DNA of 64,000 nucleotides. Origin: Utricularia gibba. Lineage: Eukaryota > Streptophyta > Magnoliopsida > Lamiales > Lentibulariaceae. The stretch lies in contig CM007990.1 in NCBI GenBank assembly GCA_002189035.1, forward strand, positions 5,952,001-6,016,000, in the 5' to 3' direction. Of this stretch, positions 1 through 10,359 are shown in pieces. Positions within the stretch are counted from its first letter, which is position 1; every line of letters begins with the position of its first letter. Both the position numbers and the translations under genes were made by a program. The notes beneath the pieces were generated by a model. That model saw only the letters and a program-made list of their open reading frames with translations. It ran no database searches and had not been told where the DNA came from.

Positions 1-429
1 CTAGCATGCTGATATCGCTAAACATGTACTCCGCCTGCACGTATCGCTTAGTATTGATTGCAAAAAAAAGAAAAACCCTAAATTCATTGCAGAAGAAAGA
101 ACCTGTTTAATGATCTTGTTCTTGGCCTCATCGGATATCTGAATTTCCTTAGCAGCCTTCTGGTGCAGGCTCTTGGGCGATCGCGCCTCATTCGGCACCG
201 ACCGGGCGGCGGGGACAGAAATGGGGATGTCTTGATCGGGGGCACCAACACAAATCCACGCTCCGGTGCTCCCGTCGATGTAATGCACATAGGAATGGAA
301 ATAGCCGGTGATCGGAAGTTGAGCCGCTGTGGGGACGAACTCCGGCGCGGCGACGTTTAGCCGGAAAGGAGCCCCCCTCCTGTCATGGAGCTCTGCGAAA
401 TCCACGTCTCTCCTACGAAGCTGCGCCAT
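1..429 (-). CDS. La-motif RNA-binding protein (LARP6-like), 5' portion only
   Basis: Two exons are visible: 103-429 (ATG at 427-429) and 1-34, which runs off the left edge. The 68-nt intron has a GTTCTT donor and a TGCAG acceptor. Residues about 25-34 (LNVAAPEFVP) match the PAM2 motif, which binds the MLLE domain of poly(A)-binding protein. The junction then reads KIIKQ-AEYMFSDISMLA, the start of a La motif, the winged-helix RNA-binding fold. PAM2 followed by a La module is characteristic of plant LARP6-type proteins, which act on mRNA in the cytoplasm. Most of the La motif and any RRM lie outside the window. The family call is confident; the subgroup is inferred. Confidence 0.72.
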   Translation of the reverse strand: MAQLRRRDVDFAELHDRRGAPFRLNVAAPEFVPTAAQLPITGYFHSYVHYIDGSTGAWICVGAPDQDIPISVPAARSVPNEARSPKSLHQKAAKEIQISDEAKNKIIKQVLSSAMNLGFFFFLQSILSDTCRRSTCLAISAC

Positions 430-1164
430 GGGGACAATAAAAAAATTTCCAAGTCCCAGAAAGAATCATCCAACGTAGCCAGCCCATCCAGGGAATGAAC
501 CACGGGAAATGTATAGAGGAGAACAGAGGAATCGATGGCTCCAAGTTGATGGCGCATCAATGGCCACGACGTTTCACAGGATGCACAAATCGCGAATTGA
601 ATCGGTCTTTTTTTCTTTTAATTTATTTAGTACACGTCAGCGTGAAGACTTCCACGTGGCCGTACAGGAATGGAGAAGCCAGTTTAAAGGGTAAAATGGG
701 AATTTCCGCATACCACGCGTCCTTGCTTTTCCCTCATCAAATGATTGGAGTTAGGGAAATGGATGAGGATGAACGGTTGGTACTTGGTATGGATCAAGAT
801 TAACAATCAGCACTTTTAAAAATATCTAAATTTAATTTTTTAAAAAAATATATAAAAAATAAAAAATCATATATTGAAAGTTCAAACTCATAAATTTTAA
901 GAGATGAAAATAATATATTTTTGGGGGAAAAAAAGAAGTATTTTGTATATTGTAAATTTAATTAATGTTTTTTAATTAGAGATTAATGGAGCTTGACTGG
1001 GCTTTTGTTGTGTTCAGTGGGTTTGGACCAGGGCAAACCAGGGGCCCGATCCGGCAGCTTTCCGACGCAGGTATTCTTCGTTTAGTTTGGCTATAAAACC
1101 CGGCCTGGCTGCCGGTATCATCAATCACAACGGAAGAAAGTCAAAAAGCTTGATCAACTCACCA
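430..1164. promoter_or_regulatory. Intergenic: promoter of the LARP gene (leftward) and of the small protein gene (rightward)
   Basis: No gene is seen here. A G-box core (CCACGTGG) lies at 652-659, about 225 bp upstream of the leftward LARP start. A very AT-rich stretch covers about 805-985. A TATA box (TATAAAA) at 1092-1098 is well placed for the small gene that starts at 1165. Confidence 0.5.
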
Positions 1165-1398
1165 ATGGCGAGCAACGTACTCCAGATCTGTAGAGGCGAG
1201 GTCGCGAAGCTGCGAACCAGGATCCGGACCTCCAACCCCTGGGTAGCCAGGAACGGGGAAGTCGCGGAGCGGAGAGAATTAGCGCGGACTTCGTCGTCGT
1301 CGTCGGACGCCGCCGTATCGCAGATCGAGGCGAAGGAGGGGTCGATGATGTCGGAGTATACTGTGTTTATGATCATGGATCGATTCTGTCCCAGCTGA
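1165..1398 (+). CDS. Small uncharacterised plant protein (77 aa)
   Basis: Single-exon ORF starting MASNVLQICRGEV, with a TATA box about 70 bp upstream. The reading frame is also open further 5', but this is the first ATG after the TATA box. The protein is basic in its first half, has a serine run (about residues 46-50), and ends in a hydrophobic segment, SEYTVFMIMDRFCPS. A C-terminal phrase of the type 'atv.mlMDRFaP' recurs in several small plant proteins of unknown function. There is no signal peptide and no recognisable domain. The TATA box, the compact ORF and the conserved-looking tail support it as real; I cannot assign a function. Confidence 0.5.
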   Translation: MASNVLQICRGEVAKLRTRIRTSNPWVARNGEVAERRELARTSSSSSDAAVSQIEAKEGSMMSEYTVFMIMDRFCPS

Positions 1399-2586
1399 GG
1401 GGGAGCCGGAACCAGATCTGATCCGATCGGGAGATCCCGTCGCTGTAACCGTCGGGTTCGTCGTTGTTTCATTTTGCTTCCGGCTAGCTGTAAATCAAGG
1501 GATCCTGCATATGCTGAGTTTACCTGTGAAAAGAAAACGAGAAGGATGAAGCCAATGTAGTCTTCGTCTTGTGTGTGTGTGTTTTATGTATGTATCAGTA
1601 GATAACTTCATCTTTTGTAAGAAACAAGGAAGCAACAGAGCTCTGGTTTCCCAAGGTATTTCTGTGTCACCGGGTCGCTGCCGCCGTGTCTCAGCCGCCG
1701 CATCAACGTCGCGGACGGAGACATTTGTTCTTATCTGAATTTTTTTTAAAAAAAATAAATTCTGAAGAAATTAATGTTTAAAATGGATAAAAAGGGAGCA
1801 CCCGAATTGAAATTTGAACCTATTTGGGGGTCGAATTGATATAATAATTAAGTTTTAATAATTTTTAAACATGTGTGTATTGTTTGGTCATTTTTGTCCA
1901 GAAACTCCACGCTAATGTTTGTTTGGTGGAGAGAACTGAGCGGTGGTGGCGCACATGTTGATATACGACGGCGACATCAGCCTTTTTTTTTTGAAGGATG
2001 AGAAGGCGATTTTTTCGACTGAAGCATCAAACTCGCGGCTCATTTTCCAAATCTCTCTCCACTTTTTCTTGTCCGATGGAAGAAACATCGGGATTCGACT
2101 GTAAGCCTTCGAGGAGGTGTTGTTTACATTTTTCGAGTTAAGCTTGTGTTTTTTTTCCTTTGTGTTCGTAGGATGTCAGAATTGATGACATCCTGTCGTA
2201 CCCGCGGAATTGTCCGTGTTAGTTTTGTTGAAGATTTTGTGCGTCTAGACGCCGAACTGCGATTGTCTTCCGTTGGATCGCCACAGTTTCTGTTGAATAT
2301 AACCTTTTTTTTTTCGTTACAGTTTGCGTAACTTCAGCTCTCTAAGAATGCGACCCATGTTTCGCAGGATCCATCTAGCGATTGAAGACCCCTGGCTGAC
2401 AATTTCCTAGGGAGATGGTGTAGGTTCTGCTGTCATTTTTCAGTCTGATTTAGTTTGCTTGTTTTTGTGGTGTAATGGTGAATTATCTTGGTGTTTGAGA
2501 TTGGAAAATGCTGTGTGACGGGGGATTCTAAGTGGGCTAGTTGCTTGTAAATGATCTGTACGAGAGGTGGTTGATCTAATGGTCAT
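1399..2586. other. Intergenic: 3' region of the small gene and 5' leader/promoter of LPAT
   Basis: No protein gene is supported. 1740-1880 is AT-rich. 2100-2585 probably holds the transcribed leader of the LPAT gene, perhaps with a leader intron, but I cannot place its ends. A three-codon uORF closes the interval (2579-2590; see findings). Confidence 0.35.
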
Positions 2587-3878
2587 ATGACTCCATCTCG
2601 CACGTCGAAGCCACACCAGTGTGATGGTCATATGACTCCGCTGCGATTCATCAGAGGAACCTTCTGCTTGGTGTTCTTGGTCACATCTGCTTTTGTGTTG
2701 CTGGTCTACTTTGGGGTCTGGACTGCTGTTGCCTTGAGATTCTTCAGTGTGCACTACAGCAGAAAAGTCACAGGGTTGGTCTTCGGGAGCTGGATTGCTC
2801 TGTGGCCCTTCCTCTTTGAGAAGATAAACAAGACAAAGGTGATCTTCTCTGGGGAATCTGTGCCTCCAAGGGAACGTGTGATACTCATTGCCAACCACAG
2901 AACAGAGGTGGATTGGATGTACTTATGGGATCTTGCTGTCAGGAAGGATTGCCAAGGTTGCATCAAGTATGTTCTGAAGAGCAGCTTGATGAAACTGCCC
3001 GTCTTCGGTTGGGTGTTCCATGTGATGGAATTCTTACCCGTGGAACGAAGATGGGAGGCGGATGAGCCCATGATGAGACTGATGCTGTCCAGCTTCACCA
3101 ATCCGGATGACTCCTTGTGGCTTGCTGTCTTCCCTGAGGGCACTGATTTCACGTAACCCCTTCGTTCCCAAACCTTGTTTCATTTCCATAGGAGGGGTGT
3201 TTTCCATGGTAATGAGTTGTGGCAGTGCAGACCGGAGAAGTGCCTGCGTAGCCAACGGATAGCTTGTGAAAGAGGGCTGCCACTTCTCAAGAACGTGCTG
3301 CTTCCAAAGACAAAAGGGTTTCACACATGCTTAGAAACCTTGAGAGACTCCATTGATGCAGGTTCGCTCTGCATCCTCCCTGGAAACTAGTGCTAGTTGT
3401 CCAGAGCCTTGCTCTTTGGTTCCATATGCATTTGCTCCTGCTCATCTCCTAACTGCTACTCTGCTTTGCAGTCTACGACATCACCATCGGATACCGGAAC
3501 AAGTGTCCGTCTTTCTTGGACAATGTTTTCGGGATCGGCCCATCTGAGGTCCACATCCATGTCCGGCGAGTTCCCATCAATGAGATCGGATTGAGTGAGC
3601 AAGAGGTTTCATCATGGCTGATGGACACCTTTCAGTTGAAAGATGAGATGCTCTCAGAGTTCGATTCGAAGGGGCATTTCCTAAACGAAGGAACCGAAGG
3701 GGGGATAAACACAGTGAAGTATGCTGTGAACTTTGTGGCTGTTATGCTCCTCACTGGGACCTGCATGTTTTACACCCTTTCCTCTGCTTGGTTTAGGATC
3801 TATGTCTCCTCAGTCTGTGGTGCCATGGTCACCATCACCTACTTCAATGTTTGGCCTTCCTCTTTTCTTCGTTCATGA
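2587..3878 (+). CDS. LPAT4/5: 1-acyl-sn-glycerol-3-phosphate acyltransferase, LPAT4/5 type
   Basis: Three exons, 2587-3152, 3231-3361 and 3472-3878, give 367 aa in frame. The enzyme acylates lysophosphatidic acid to phosphatidic acid at the ER membrane. The acyltransferase block NHRTEVD (the NHX4D catalytic motif) and the downstream VFPEGT motif are both present. There are hydrophobic segments near residues 20-50 and 65-75, and two more near the C-terminus (about 305-350), as in the LPAT4/5 branch. Exon 3 matches the family strongly ([27 protein letters not shown]). A second in-frame ATG lies at 2632 (MTPLRF), and either start gives an intact enzyme. The AT-rich 3' UTR carries AATAAA-like signals near 4040. 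Confidence 0.93.
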
Positions 3879-4094
3879 AACCTTGAGCTTTTTGCACTAA
3901 TAATCTGTGGTGGCTCATCGTCCTCAGTATGCAGAATCTCAATAGTGACAACAGATAAAAACAATATTGACACTGAATAGTTACTTGCAGGCATGTCCCG
4001 TGTCAAAGCAATGTCTGCAACTAGTTTACACTTGGAAAAATAAAGAACGGAAACACATGAATAGTTTACTCGCCTTCCAGTGTTTGTTCAGGAA

Positions 4095-5424
4095 TTAGCA
4101 TTCACAGCCGGTGGACCTGCGCTGACTGCTGCTTGCAACATCAATGGTTTCGGGTATGTATCTGGTTACGATATCGTAGACGGACTGATCAGTGAAAATT
4201 GCAGGAAAACTAGTGGACATGACCTGAAAGTTTGAAGTGTTATCCACTCACAATTCTTCTTCGTCTTCAGTTTTGAGGGCATTCTTTGCAACGACCTGGA
4301 AGGCCTCTTCGACGTTGGTGCCTTCCTTGGCTGATGTCTCGAAATACGGAATATTCCCTTTGGAGGCACACCACGCCCGAGCCTTTTTCTCAGAAACCTT
4401 TGAAAATATAAAACATTGGCAAATACGAGAAGCATGGGAAGTGTGTAACAACACCAGCGTCAAGTAAACGTACCACTCTGCCATTCCCACCGTCCACATC
4501 AATCTTGTTGCCAATCACAACAAAGGGAAAATTTTCAGGATCAGAAGGAGCAGCCTGCAATGGTATTACAGTTGCATGAGTATTGTCTACAGGTTTCATG
4601 ATTGGAGAAGAAACAGAAGCTGGAGTAGACGTTTCAGACGAGTAAAAAACCAGAAGAGATACCTGGATCAAGAACTCTTCCCTCCAGTTATTAAGATTCT
4701 CAAACGACTTCATCACATTTACATCATAGACAAGCACACAGCAATCAGCGCCACGGTAGAATGCAACTCCGAGGCTCTGAAATCTTTCCTGTCCCGCAGT
4801 ATCCCATATCTAAAAAAGCACAAAAAACAGGTGAACGAGAATAAAAGCCAATTCTTGACCCAGGAGAAACCAATCATACAATCAAAAACAGACAACTGAA
4901 ACACGCCGATCGCTTTACCAGGAATTGTTTCTTTAGCTTCAAATAGCATAAAAAAAAAAATTCAGCAGCAAGCACTAACCTGTAAAGTGAAAAGCCGGTC
5001 TTCAAACTGAACTTCCTTCGTCAAGAAATCCGCACCAATTGTCGCCTTATACTGATTGCTGAACTTCTTATTAACATATCTTTAGTCCTTATGTCAAAGA
5101 AATGCAATCAAACAGTTGAAAACAAACCAATTCTTAAAACACAAGAACTAGAAGGATACTGATTCATCAAGGACGTCTTCCCCACCCTGAAACAACAAGG
5201 TCAAGTACATACAATCAAATTAATGCAAAATCATCCTATTTAGGCTCTAATTCGATTTTTCTGAAAAAACGAAAATCCGTGTCGCGAAACCGATTAAAAG
5301 CGGAGATCCAATCCAAAGGTTTCCAAAACGGGCAAAGACAGCTATCCAATTAAAATCTCTGGAACGCTCACCCGCTGTCGCCGAGGATGATGACCTTAAG
5401 GAGAGCCCTTCTGCGCGGCGGCAT
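4095..5424 (-). CDS. RABG3: Rab7-class small GTPase (RABG3)
   Basis: Seven exons, read on the minus strand: 5372-5424, 5160-5186, 4980-5079, 4663-4809, 4474-4554, 4252-4397 and 4095-4161. They sum to 206 aa, the usual RABG3 size. The GTP-binding motifs are GDSGVGKTS (P-loop, split over exons 1 and 2), WDTAGQE, GNKIDVD (the Rab7 form of NKxD) and ETSAK. The C-terminus ends CEC, the double-geranylgeranylation signal. Rab7 GTPases direct traffic to the vacuole and late-endosome fusion. Exon 2 is only 27 nt. The last junction uses GAATT|GTGAGT joined to CCAG|ATACATAC, giving [12 protein letters not shown], typical for this family. Confidence 0.95.
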
Positions 5425-5758
5425 CGCTTCAGAATCGATGGAAAAATAATACTAACGGCGGCCGAAGAATTCGTTTTAGATAGAACTTCTGATTCAGATG
5501 CGATGCATTCAATTTCTTCGCAGTTTTTCTGCGTCTCTCTCTCTAGAGCCGTGAGTTGGCAGGAGGGAGCGTTTCTGTTCACGGAATATTCCGTTTCCAT
5601 CCCACATATTTACTGTAATTGCACTATCACCCCACTGACGCCATATTTTTAGCAAGATTATTTTCACGATCATCCATCCAATCAACTTTCAACACGTGTC
5701 AGCTATCGTCTCTACTCCCCAAAATATAATTAAGTAAATATATCCCAAAAACAGTTCG
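5425..5758. promoter_or_regulatory. Promoter of the Rab7 gene / 3' flank of the receptor kinase
   Basis: About 330 bp without a gene. It contains CACGTGTC (about 5694-5701), an ACGT-core element of the ABRE/G-box type, about 270 bp upstream of the Rab start. Confidence 0.35.
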
Positions 5759-8073
5759 TTAGGAACGCTGTGGACTTGTATCACCCCTCACTGGCTGGTC
5801 AGCGGATGCCTGAGAGAGTGGAGAAGTTGTCTGTCGATAAGAACCAAGTTCCTGCAGAGCACTTCAATGGTTTGGTCTTCGTGTGGCAGTCAAAATGGGG
5901 TGGGGTAGAACACAGAGGGTACTTACGGATCGATGGAACGATTCATCAGACTCGAGCATGTGAACGATTTGGCTCATTTTGGGTCGCTTGCTGGCGTCCG
6001 AGTCTATGCATCGAAGGCAAACGAGTAGAATCCTTTTCAGAGCCCTTGGGCATGGTGGAGCATCGAGGAGGGGATCTACGAGCTCTTCGCTCCGCCGGCT
6101 TGAGATCATGGCTTTGACCCAATCGACCAAGTTCATCTGAAAAAAGAAGATGATGGGGAAGGATCATGATGGCTGTTTCTAGATGCTGAAGTGGGCCGAT
6201 GGTTTACCTCTCCGGGTGGTTTTCTGTAGTCCACCGGTGGCCTTCCGGTGATTATTTCCATCAGGAGGACTCCAAAGCTGTAGACATCACTACTCTCGTT
6301 GAGCATACCGGTACTGGCGTAGTCTGGAGAGACGTATCTGCAGAGGAGAAGCTGTTGAGAGGAGTTTTGTGATGGAGGATCAAGCATCCATGTTGTGAAA
6401 TAAGGATGAGTACCCGAATGTGCCCATCACTCGGGTTGTGACGTAGCCTGTATCGGGTCCCAATAGCTTGGCCAGTCCGAAATCTGATACCTTTGGATTC
6501 CATTTCCTGTCAAGAAGAATGTTGCTCGATTTCACATCACGGTGCACGACTTTCGGCTCTAGTCCTTCGTGTAAGTATGCCAATCTGCACCACAGTAATG
6601 GAATGCAAAATGAGGATACAGATAAACCACTGAGCTTCATGGATCAAATACATTAGCAGCACTGAAGAACACAAATATGATTCAGGTCTGACCCTCTTGC
6701 TGTCCCAACAGCAACTTTCATCCGGATTTCCCAGGTTAAAGGGCTGACAGGACCAACATCGCCGTGCAGCCACTGCTCCAAATTGCCATTGTTAATATAC
6801 TCGTAAACAAGCAATCTGAAGCACATCCCAAAAGCGACAATCGTCAGCTAAAAAATAAAACAGATTCTACATCGACAGAGTGAAGCAAACCTGAAGAAGC
6901 ATACTTACTACCTTTGAGGACCTTCTGCACAGTAACCCAGCAAACTCACAAGATTCTTATGTTTAACCTTTCCAATAGCTTCAACCTCTACCTTAAATTC
7001 TTTCTCAGCTTGACCCCTGTTAAAACCAATCATAAAACTTGTCAAGCATCGTCTCTTAAACGTATGATTTTTACCAAAATGTGATATATACCTAAGGCTA
7101 CAGTAACAGCATCTAGCCTCTTTGGCCGTGCTGAATCAACACATAGGTACACAAGAAAACTGAGGTCCAATCTCATCACTAGCAAGTTAATAAGCTGGCA
7201 GTCTATCAGATCCATCCATGGAATCAGAATTTGACAAGGAATGCAGCATCTTACTTACGAAATACCGCAAAAATAAGGATCAAAGAAAAAGGCAAACAGA
7301 AGTTCTACGCTGGAAAAACAAAGTAAGGCAAATGTTACTGCTGCAGAAGTTAAAAGTGAAATAGACTAAGGTTCAAGAGTGAGGCACAATTTTCAAGGAT
7401 CATGCACCAAAGAAAGCTTGCAAGATCACGATCCCACCAAATAAAATGACAGTTTAAAAATCCAGACGCATTACTTAGACAAGAAGTCACGTGGGGCAGC
7501 AACATTACTATTCATGTGCATTGCTTCATTTGAAAATTTAGTTGCATGTACTTACTTCTTGTTCAGAAGATGTTTCACCGCGACGAAAGAGCCATCTGGT
7601 AAAACCCCGCGATAGACAATCCCATACCCTCCTTCTCCAATCACGTTTTCGCTAGAAAACTGATCCGTAGCAATTTGAAGCTCTCTTAAGCTATACCATC
7701 GACCCCAACCACAGTTCCCATACCCTTCAGTAGAACTCGAAATCACCGACGAGGAATCACTCCTTCCCGTTGTACTCTCTGAGCTTCCTCTCTTGCTCCC
7801 TACATCATGACCGACAACATCTTTATTCACATCTTCCGCATCTAGCTTACCAGCCCCCTTCTGAACATCTACGCAGACAATCGGCACATCCCCCAAACTC
7901 CGCCTAACTCCAACACATCTCCGTCTGGATCGAAGGAACAAAAAAACCACTAGAAAAACGGCAAGCACAATCACCACAGTAATGAGTATCACAACGTAGA
8001 GCTTCAACCCTAGAATCGGAGTAACTGCCCCCAAAAAGCTCCCCCCGGAAGAAGTACCTCCGGAATCCGCCAT
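5759..8073 (-). CDS. Receptor-like Ser/Thr protein kinase (At1g01540/At2g42960 type)
   Basis: Seven exons on the minus strand: 7556-8073, 6912-7016, 6693-6815, 6414-6584, 6208-6337, 5927-6136 and 5759-5851. They sum to 449 aa in frame. The protein has a short N-terminus, one transmembrane helix (about residues 24-47) and a cytoplasmic kinase domain. Kinase motifs are [29 protein letters not shown] (RD class), [10 protein letters not shown] and the activation-segment end SPDYASTG. The juxtamembrane phrase [15 protein letters not shown] and the insert [11 protein letters not shown] are signatures of this family, which has a small or absent ectodomain. Plasma-membrane signalling is inferred; the ligand is unknown. 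The first intron is long (539 nt). The small last exon (31 codons) encodes a Ser/Gln-rich tail. Confidence 0.93.
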
Positions 8074-8562
8074 GTTCCGGTACCGGAATAATCAAATAAG
8101 TGGAATCCAAAAACTTAATCAATCCGACAGATTCGCATCAATTGTCCGAGAAATAACACCACCGGAAAAGCGCAAGCAAGCTTTATTACAGAAAAAAAAT
8201 AGCAGAAATATTTTCGATAGCACTTGCAGCCGGAGCTCGAGCGAGCTTATAACTAATCGAAAATGGAGGGACGTGAAAGAAGAATGTAGGCATAAAATGG
8301 AAGGGGCAGCGTTTGATTGTAGACTGTGCTTTGACCAATTTGCCCTTCACTAGATTCCCTTTTATAAAATCCCTTTATTTATGGATATTTTTAAAAAATA
8401 TATCGAATTTGTTTTATAAGAGAAATATGTGGGAATCGCTTTAAGGGAGGGACTGAAGCATTTGGGAAATAATGCACCCAATTTTTGAAGGGAGCTGGAC
8501 AACAACATCATTGCCTTTGAGCACAGAGTGCTCTGCAACAGCAACACAAGCAGCAAAAAAGC
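8074..8562. other. Intergenic: 5' flank of the receptor kinase and 3' flank of SYP112
   Basis: About 490 bp with no gene. 8070-8350 is the probable leader/promoter of the leftward kinase. The remainder is the AT-rich 3' flank of the syntaxin gene. Confidence 0.4.
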
Positions 8563-9447
8563 TTAGAACAGTAGAGCAATTAAGCAAACCAGCACAACAA
8601 GCAGCACCAGGACTCCAATCCAGCAAGCCCAGGTCCTCTGTTTCTTCAGCTTTTGCGCCCTGTCCAGCTCCTTGGTTCCTTCCTTCACATAGGACCCGGC
8701 ATTCATCACATTCATCTCAATATCGTTCATGTGTTCCCCTTGAGTTTCCACCATCACAGCCATATCCAGAAATAGTTGCTGCAATTCGACCAAGCTTTTC
8801 TGGATTGCTTTCACCGCTTCGTGTCTTTCCACGTTCTCCTCCACAATTTCTCTCTTGCCTTCAAAGACACCTGCAGTCCCACCCTCCAATGCGATCTTTT
8901 CGATGGTTTCATCGCTCGCTTCTTCCCCTGTAGCAGCATAGTATCGTCTCTTGAGGACTTCTTTGTGATCAGAGACAACTTTTTCCCTCAAGCTCTGGAA
9001 ATCATCCATAGTAGCCTTCAGCTTTGTTCGTAGGCCATTTGTTACCGTGCTTCTTGTACGGTCTACATAGCTGCCTTCTTTGTGGCCAGTCTGGTTATCG
9101 GTGTTGGATTTCTCAAGCGATTCCAACCTGGTTTTGACCACCTTGGCCTTTCTAAGCACCATCACCATATCAGAATTGATCCTGTCTCTCAGCCCACGTA
9201 GGATTTTGGGACTCTGGGCAGATTTCGTCGACTCGTTCAGTTCTTGAAGATCAATCAGCAGATACCTGAGCTCTTCGATCTCGGCCCGAATCGCATCAAC
9301 TTCTTCGAAAAAGATGGACAGATTCTTCTGCTCCGAAGAAGTGATTTGTCCCATTTCCGCATCTGGGAGATTCGATTCGAGATCTTTCATCGCTTGCTTC
9401 TTCAGATCCACGTAACTCATAAAAGATTTCGTCATCAGATCGTTCAT
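8563..9447 (-). CDS. SYP112: Qa-SNARE syntaxin SYP112
   Basis: Uninterrupted 294-aa ORF starting MNDLMTKSFMSYVDLKKQA, the hallmark N-terminus of the SYP11 (KNOLLE-group) syntaxins. The Habc helical region occupies about residues 30-160. The Qa-SNARE motif lies at about 195-255, with the zero-layer glutamine in VETQGEHMND. A C-terminal membrane anchor follows (WACWIGVLVLLVVLVCLIAL). The internal phrases KILRGLRDR and GSYVDRTR match SYP112 better than KNOLLE, as I recall those sequences. These proteins drive fusion at the cell plate and plasma membrane. An in-frame TTG-initiated extension exists upstream but has no ATG. The leader contains a (GAA)n run near 9554-9572. Confidence 0.92.
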   Translation of the reverse strand: MNDLMTKSFMSYVDLKKQAMKDLESNLPDAEMGQITSSEQKNLSIFFEEVDAIRAEIEELRYLLIDLQELNESTKSAQSPKILRGLRDRINSDMVMVLRKAKVVKTRLESLEKSNTDNQTGHKEGSYVDRTRSTVTNGLRTKLKATMDDFQSLREKVVSDHKEVLKRRYYAATGEEASDETIEKIALEGGTAGVFEGKREIVEENVERHEAVKAIQKSLVELQQLFLDMAVMVETQGEHMNDIEMNVMNAGSYVKEGTKELDRAQKLKKQRTWACWIGVLVLLVVLVCLIALLF

Positions 9448-10359
9448 CTTGGCTTCGATTCCGAGAAAACCCAACTAGAAAAAAGGTATGGGAATTTTCA
9501 GATCTAGTAGTAAACTCACAAGAAACCTGAAACTTTCAGATCCGAATTCCGAAGAAGAAGAAGAAGAAGAAAAGGAGCGGAGAAAAGATGAAGACTCGAT
9601 CGATGTTACCGTTGTGGCTTTAAATCCCCAGATATTTCAAAATCAAATAGCCGTTACAGTTTCCACCAACATTTTTTTTAAAAAAATTTAAAATAATTGA
9701 AAGTTTCTGGGCCTCCAAATAATCTCTTCTTTTTCTGGCCTCGGCCCAAACCCAGCTCACTCCCGTCCTCCTGACCTTTTCTTTTTTTGAATATTTAAAT
9801 CATGAATAATATTACCAGGGGCAGCCGCCGAAGTACCAAAACAGGTGCTCCAATGGTATCGACTAAAGAGTCAGCAGCATTCCATTTCATTTCATTTTCA
9901 AAAAGCTTTCTTTGATCGTAAGATGTTAATTTACAAGTGTTACCGAACATGAGCGACGTCGTAATATTATATAACAAAAATATGATATGAAGCAGAGAAG
10001 CAAGAATTAGGAAAAGTTTAGTAATGATCGAATATTGGGATTAAAAAAAGGATTTTATATTCCAAACTATGTGCGGTGATAAATAAATAAATAATATTGA
10101 ATACTAAATGCGCCAAAGGGTTTGGAATGGATGCACTCATGAGGCGTGATGCAACTGGCATCCATGTCAGCAAGGCGATGGGCGACTGCCACGTGGCCTT
10201 ATTTATTTGCCTAATGCGCTCCTTAGGCGTTACTACAGTTGGGTTTATTATTGTTTTCTCGCGTTCCGGGGTTAACGGATAGACAGAATTTTCTGGTGAA
10301 GTTGGAACAAAGGCGACGACCCTCTGGAGGAGGAGGAGGAGGAGGAGGAGGAGGAGAGG
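9448..10359. promoter_or_regulatory. Bidirectional intergenic region between SYP112 and BRUTUS
   Basis: 912 bp between divergent starts. It contains a perfect 10-bp palindromic G-box, GCCACGTGGC, at 10188-10197, about 165 bp upstream of the BRUTUS start. A GGA trinucleotide repeat (about 10327-10358) lies immediately before that start codon. The rest is AT-rich with no gene. Confidence 0.5.

Noticed and set aside
495-803. 102-codon ORF upstream of the LARP gene
   Set aside because: It has no domain and no TATA box, and it lies in the promoter interval with a competing overlapping frame.
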